Shown here piece after piece: positions 5,704 to 8,810 of a stretch of DNA of 8,810 nt. The position numbers were made by a program, and so were the translations under genes. Within the stretch, counting starts at the first letter, position 1, and every line of letters begins with the position of its first letter. The DNA is taken from the NCBI GenBank assembly GCA_020445245.1, contig JAGRHB010000062.1, forward strand, positions 1 to 8,810, given 5' to 3'. Source of the stretch: Gammaproteobacteria bacterium (GTDB lineage Bacteria; Pseudomonadota; Gammaproteobacteria; Chromatiales; Sedimenticolaceae). The notes under the pieces were generated by a model, which had not been told where the DNA came from, did no database searches, and saw only the letters and a list, made by a program, of their open reading frames with translations.

Positions 5704-6603
5704 ATGGACAAGTTCATCGAAATGCAGTCACTGGTGGCGGTCGTCGACCTGGGAAGCTTCGTCAAGGCCGCTGACGCGCTTGCCCTGTCGAAGGCGGCAG
5801 TCTCGCGCCATCTCGGCCAACTCGAGGCGCGACTCGGTGTGCGGCTGTTGCACAGGACCACACGGCGGCTGTCGCTGACCGAAGAGGGCGAGGTGTTCTA
5901 CGCGCGCTGCAAAGCGCTGTTGACCGAGGTCGACGCGGCCGAGGCGGAGGTTACCGAGCGCGGTGGCGAAGCGGTCGGGCAGGTAAGAATCAACGCGCCG
6001 CTGACCTTCGGCATCCTGCACCTGGCTGAACTTTGGGGGGCATTCAAGGCGATGCACCCGCGCGTTTCGCTCGACGTGACCCTGGCCGACAGGGTCATCG
6101 ATCTCGTCGAGGAAGGCTACGATCTCGCCGTGCGTATCGGGCAGCTACCGGGGTCGTCGCTGATCGCACGCAAGCTTGCAACAACACGGCTGGTGCTGTG
6201 CGCGTCACCCCAGTACCTGGCGCACGCCGGGACGCCGCATCGCCCGGACGAACTCGCCGAACACGCGACGCTCGCCTACAGCTATTTCGAGTACGGTGAC
6301 GAGTGGCCCTTCGAGGGACCGGGTGGCGCGGTGACGGTCAAGGTCAGGCCAACGATGCGAACCAACAACGGTGATACCTGCCGGGTCGGGGCGCTGCTGC
6401 ACCAGGGTATCGTGCTGCAACCGACCTTTCTGGTCGGACCCGACATCGAGGCCGGCCGCTTGGTCGAGGTGCTACCCCAGTATCGTTCGCTGGAGATGGA
6501 TATCCACGCCGTCTACCCTACACGCAAGCACGTGTCGCCCAAGGTCAGACTGCTCATCGACTTTCTCGTCGAGTCGTTCCGGATCCCCCGGTGGCCTGCT
6601 TAA
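5704..6603 (+). CDS. LysR-family transcriptional regulator
   Basis: Predicted 299-aa LysR-type regulator from ATG 5704, which sits behind a TTGAGTG. A GTG at 5698 would add two residues but has no ribosome binding site. The winged HTH fills residues 1-60: MDKFIEMQSLVAVVDLGSF, KAADALALSKAAVSRHLGQL and RLLHRTTRRLSLTEEG. The effector domain (about 88-295) carries the ARIGQLPGSSLIARKL-like region (AVRIGQLPGSS) typical of the large DsdC/CrgA-like LysR clade. It faces away from the doxX/dioxygenase pair, the standard position for a LysR activator or repressor of that pair. The inducer is unknown; quinones or catechols are a reasonable guess from the enzyme encoded. It ends 18 bases before the convergent gene at 6622. 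Confidence 0.95.
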   Translation: MDKFIEMQSLVAVVDLGSFVKAADALALSKAAVSRHLGQLEARLGVRLLHRTTRRLSLTEEGEVFYARCKALLTEVDAAEAEVTERGGEAVGQVRINAPLTFGILHLAELWGAFKAMHPRVSLDVTLADRVIDLVEEGYDLAVRIGQLPGSSLIARKLATTRLVLCASPQYLAHAGTPHRPDELAEHATLAYSYFEYGDEWPFEGPGGAVTVKVRPTMRTNNGDTCRVGALLHQGIVLQPTFLVGPDIEAGRLVEVLPQYRSLEMDIHAVYPTRKHVSPKVRLLIDFLVESFRIPRWPA

Positions 6604-6621
6604 TCGGCAGCGGACCCACTT

Positions 6622-7044
6622 TCAGGCAGGGGCATCAGGCAATTCACCGTGCCGCGCGGCGAGAAACTGCTCCAGTGCAGCCATGATGTGCCCGAGTTCA
6701 CCGTTGACCAGTTCGCGGTTGTCGGCATCGAATACGCGAAAACAATCCGCTGCACGATCACGCACCACGTGCGCGACACGATGCTCATCGACACCGCCGG
6801 CAAACATCTCGAAGCAGTCATCACCGGCCGGGGTTCTCGCCCAGTGCCATCGCGTCGCCCTGCCCCGCGCAATGGTATGTCCACCGAATGCCTCGAGGTG
6901 CTCACGGTCGTCTTTGCCAATGAAGTTGTCCGGCAGTTTCGTAATATCGACCACGTCATCCTCACTGTCGCATCCGCGCATTCGGCGTCGGCTGTCAGAC
7001 CCATCGCCAGACGGCGGCATGCCCTGATAATGTACGACTGCCAT
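6622..7044 (-). CDS. Hypothetical protein, 140 aa
   Basis: I do not recognise this protein. From the ATG at 7042-7044 it would be 140 residues, rich in charged residues and without signal peptide or membrane segments, so probably cytoplasmic. The first 30 residues are low-complexity and polar. The rest looks folded: DVVDITKLPDNFIGKDDREH (30-49), ATRWHWARTPAGDDCFEMFA (63-82) and a helical end, LGHIMAALEQFLAARHGE (117-134). The frame is open up to 7170, but the extra residues look non-coding and the start at 7044 has only a weak GGGACGG upstream. It converges with the LysR gene and diverges from modA. The opposite strand is also open across this region as an extension of the modA frame, so strand choice rests on protein appearance. 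Confidence 0.6.
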   Translation of the reverse strand: MAVVHYQGMPPSGDGSDSRRRMRGCDSEDDVVDITKLPDNFIGKDDREHLEAFGGHTIARGRATRWHWARTPAGDDCFEMFAGGVDEHRVAHVVRDRAADCFRVFDADNRELVNGELGHIMAALEQFLAARHGELPDAPA

Positions 7045-7236
7045 GGTACACCGTCCCGGAGACCCGTTCCGACACCTCCGGATCGTAGCAACCATTCGAT
7101 GCCCGCCCAGCTCGATTGCACCACCATCGTCGCCGAGCAGCTTGGCGCCATGTCGTGCAGGCCTGTCCAACCAGGCGGTCGGCGCATTTGCCCATCCCCC
7201 CGGCGCCCTTTAGTATCGGCGGCCTACTCCTTCCGG
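7045..7236. promoter_or_regulatory. Intergenic region upstream of modA
   Basis: This 192-base gap between the hypothetical gene and modA must carry their divergent promoters. I see no ModE-type operator (ATCGNTATATA-like dyad), no molybdenum-cofactor riboswitch-like structure that I can defend and no clear -35/-10 pair. Confidence 0.4.
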
Positions 7237-8037
7237 ATGATTTCCATGCCAGCCGTGCTGCGCCTGATTCTGATCGCGCTGGTCGTCCTGACGCATGGCC
7301 GCACCACGGCCAGCGAGGTACCCGTCATCGCCGCTGCCGCCGACCTGAGGTTCGCGCTGGAACGGCTGGCCGAAGACTTCGAGGCGACCACAGGCAATGC
7401 CGTCAGGATCAGCTTCGGCTCCTCCGGCAACTTCACAACGCAGATCGAGAATGGCGCCCCGTTCGAGGTCTTCCTGTCGGCCGACGAGAACTATGTCTTT
7501 CGCCTCGCCGATCAGGGTCTGACGCGCGACCGCGGGTCGCTTTATGCCGTCGGTCGCATTGTGGTGTTCGCGCCGCACGGCTCGATACTGACCGCCGACG
7601 AACAACTCAATCACCTGAACCAATCGATCGCGCAGGGCCGGCTGCACCGGTTTGCGATAGCGAACCCGGAACACGCCCCCTACGGCCGCGCCGCACGCGC
7701 CGCGCTGCGGACCGCCGGCTTGTGGCCGCAGATCCAGCCGATGCTGGTACTGGGCGAGAACGCCGCACAGGCCGCACAGTTCGCCAGTTCCGGCTCCACC
7801 GACGGCGGCATCATTCCACTGTCGCTGTCGAAAGCGCCCCAGCTGGCGGCCCTCGGCACCTTCGCCACGATACCGGCCGGCTGGCATTCCGACGAACCGC
7901 TGCGCCAGCGCATGGTGTTGCTGCGCAACGCCGGCGCCACCGCCGGTGCCTTCTATCGTTTTCTGCAGACAAGCGAGGCTCGCAGGACCCTGGCCGATTT
8001 CGGTTTCGTCGTGCCTGATGAACCGATGAAGGAGTAA
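7237..8037 (+). CDS. modA: Molybdate ABC transporter periplasmic binding protein ModA
   Basis: Predicted 266-aa secreted solute-binding protein that captures molybdate (possibly tungstate) in the periplasm and hands it to ModB. A signal peptide covers about residues 1-26: MISMPAVLRLILIALVVLTH, then GRTTAS before EVPVIAAAADL. Oxyanion-binding landmarks of the ModA family follow: AAAADLRFAL, FGSSGNFTTQIENGAPFEV with FLSADENY, ANPEHAPYGRAARAAL and DGGIIPLSLSK. ATG 7237 and ATG 7246 are both possible starts, and neither has a strong ribosome binding site. The frame is open far upstream, but a start there would bury the signal peptide, so it is rejected. It ends five bases before modB. Expression is usually set by molybdate supply through ModE, though no ModE site was seen. 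Confidence 0.95.
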   Translation: MISMPAVLRLILIALVVLTHGRTTASEVPVIAAAADLRFALERLAEDFEATTGNAVRISFGSSGNFTTQIENGAPFEVFLSADENYVFRLADQGLTRDRGSLYAVGRIVVFAPHGSILTADEQLNHLNQSIAQGRLHRFAIANPEHAPYGRAARAALRTAGLWPQIQPMLVLGENAAQAAQFASSGSTDGGIIPLSLSKAPQLAALGTFATIPAGWHSDEPLRQRMVLLRNAGATAGAFYRFLQTSEARRTLADFGFVVPDEPMKE

Positions 8038-8045
8038 CGGGCTTG
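8029..8045 (+). promoter_or_regulatory. Ribosome binding site fixing the TTG start of modB
   Basis: AAGGAG (8029-8034) overlaps the modA stop and lies eight bases before TTG 8043. No ATG or GTG in frame competes nearby, and the protein from TTG begins as ModB proteins do. Confidence 0.8.
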
Positions 8046-8717
8046 GACTGGCAGTCCTTTTCACTCAGTCTGCAACTGGCGCTGGTCACCCTGGCCCTGC
8101 TGCTGCCGCTGTCGATCCCCGCCGCATACTGGCTGGCGACCACCAGACGCGGCATCAAGCCATGGGTGGAGGGACTGATCGCCCTCCCGCTGGTGTTGCC
8201 GCCGACCGTCATCGGCTTTTATCTGCTGATCGTCCTTGGGCGCCAGAGCTGGCTTGGACAGACCTATGAGCAGCTTTTCGGGCAACCGCTGGTATTCAGC
8301 TTCAGCGGACTGGTGCTGGCCTCGATCATATTCAACATCCCGTTCGCGGTGCAGCCGATCCAGCGTGCCTTCGAGGCCATCCCGCTCGAGGTGCGTGAGG
8401 CCGGGCAGTGCTGCGGTCTTGGCTTCTGGCAGCGCTTCTTACGCATCGACCTGCCACTCTCATGGCCGGGCATGTTGTCCGCGGCGGTGATCACGTTCGC
8501 GCATACCTTGGGCGAGTTCGGCGTGGTACTGATGGTCGGCGGCAATATCCCGGGCGAGACCAAGACGGTCGCAATCTCGATCTACGACCGTACCCAGGCG
8601 TTCGATCTCGCCGGGGCAAACGCGATGTCGCTGCTGTTGCTGGCGATCTCCCTGACCACCATCGTGGTCAGCTACGGCATGGTCGGTCGCATGATGAATG
8701 CACGGCGCCCGGTATGA
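8043..8717 (+). CDS. modB: Molybdate ABC transporter permease ModB
   Basis: Predicted 224-aa inner-membrane permease that carries molybdate from ModA into the cytoplasm, driven by ModC. Five hydrophobic segments appear at about 9-31, 43-66, 84-104, 141-165 and 193-214. The ModB landmarks ALPLVLPPTVIGFYLL (47-62), FNIPFAVQPIQRAFEAIP (97-114) and FAHTLGEFGVVLMVGGNIPG (152-171) are all present. The cytoplasmic EAA loop that docks on ModC runs over about 111-138 (EVREAGQCCGLGFWQRFLRI, then DLPLS), with an unusual CC pair in place of the more common small residues. Length is typical. Translation starts at TTG, and the stop overlaps the modC start as ATGA, showing tight operon coupling. Confidence 0.96.
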   Translation: MDWQSFSLSLQLALVTLALLLPLSIPAAYWLATTRRGIKPWVEGLIALPLVLPPTVIGFYLLIVLGRQSWLGQTYEQLFGQPLVFSFSGLVLASIIFNIPFAVQPIQRAFEAIPLEVREAGQCCGLGFWQRFLRIDLPLSWPGMLSAAVITFAHTLGEFGVVLMVGGNIPGETKTVAISIYDRTQAFDLAGANAMSLLLLAISLTTIVVSYGMVGRMMNARRPV

Positions 8718-8810
8718 GCCTGGAACTCGAGCTGCGCAACCAGGGGCCTGATCTGGACCTGTGCACGACCCTGCCGGCTGGCAGCATCACCCCACTGCGC
8801 GGCTCTTCCG
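8714..8810 (+). CDS. modC: Molybdate ABC transporter ATPase ModC (5' part only)
   Basis: The ATG overlaps the modB stop (ATGA). The 32 codons present read MSLELELRNQG, then LDLCTTLPAGSITPLRGSS, where the window ends. This is the start of an ABC ATPase: first strands followed by the beginning of the Walker A loop, where GxSGSGKT is expected (here GSS...). Position after modAB and the LELEL...LPAGSITPLRG pattern identify ModC, the cytoplasmic ATP-hydrolysing subunit. The Walker A lysine, Walker B and TOBE domains lie beyond the window. Confidence 0.85.
   Translation, partial: MSLELELRNQGPDLDLCTTLPAGSITPLRGSS

Noticed and set aside
6595..6632. Bidirectional terminator between the LysR gene and the 140-aa gene
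   Set aside because: Only CCTGC/GCAGG can pair, across a loop of over 20 bases, and there is no T-run on either side.
6649..7236. Upstream extension of modA to a 462-aa protein
   Set aside because: The extension would place the clear ModA signal peptide in the middle of the protein. The added residues look like the antisense of the 140-aa minus-strand gene.
7045..7236. ModE operator or molybdenum-cofactor riboswitch upstream of modA
   Set aside because: No ATCGNTATATA-like dyad and no defensible conserved RNA structure could be seen by eye; a covariance-model search would be needed to say more.

Overview
The window looks like a GC-rich (roughly 60%) chromosomal segment of a proteobacterium, most likely gammaproteobacterial. 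This rests on the gene families present (NadS-type antitoxin, LysR/DoxX/YgiD cassette, modABC) and on compact operons with AAGGAG-type ribosome binding sites. The exact lineage cannot be told from the sequence.

The left part (1-4219) reads as accessory and partly decayed. It opens with the 3' part of a NadS/HigA-like antitoxin whose start, and presumably its toxin, lie outside the window. About 470 bases without a credible gene follow, holding a very AT-rich tract, a CRP-like palindrome and a pair of GGGGG-centred 12-mers. Next come two leftward NAD(P)-binding atypical SDR/NmrA-like genes, divergent from a cupin-plus-HTH AraC-family regulator that probably controls them. Downstream lies a relic of a second regulator/reductase pair: only the C-terminal tail of an SDR on the minus strand, and a frameshifted, truncated N-terminal domain of a different AraC subfamily on the plus strand. 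A hairpin and an unidentified mini-ORF fill the space up to the next operon.

The middle part (4137-6603) is a clean divergent cassette. A DoxX-like membrane protein and a YgiD/DODA extradiol dioxygenase are transcribed leftward, and a LysR regulator rightward, from a shared AT-rich intergenic region. A perfect 8-bp hairpin sits between doxX and the dioxygenase gene.

The right part (6622-8810) holds an unidentified 140-aa leftward gene convergent with the LysR gene, then a rightward molybdate ABC transporter operon: modA (periplasmic binding protein), modB (permease, TTG start) and the first 32 codons of modC, which overlaps modB by ATGA.

I see no CRISPR array, rRNA, complete tRNA or intact insertion sequence. 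No convincing new multi-gene system is visible. The points most worth a second look are the decayed SDR/AraC pair, the regulatory dyads, and the unidentified gene beside modABC.
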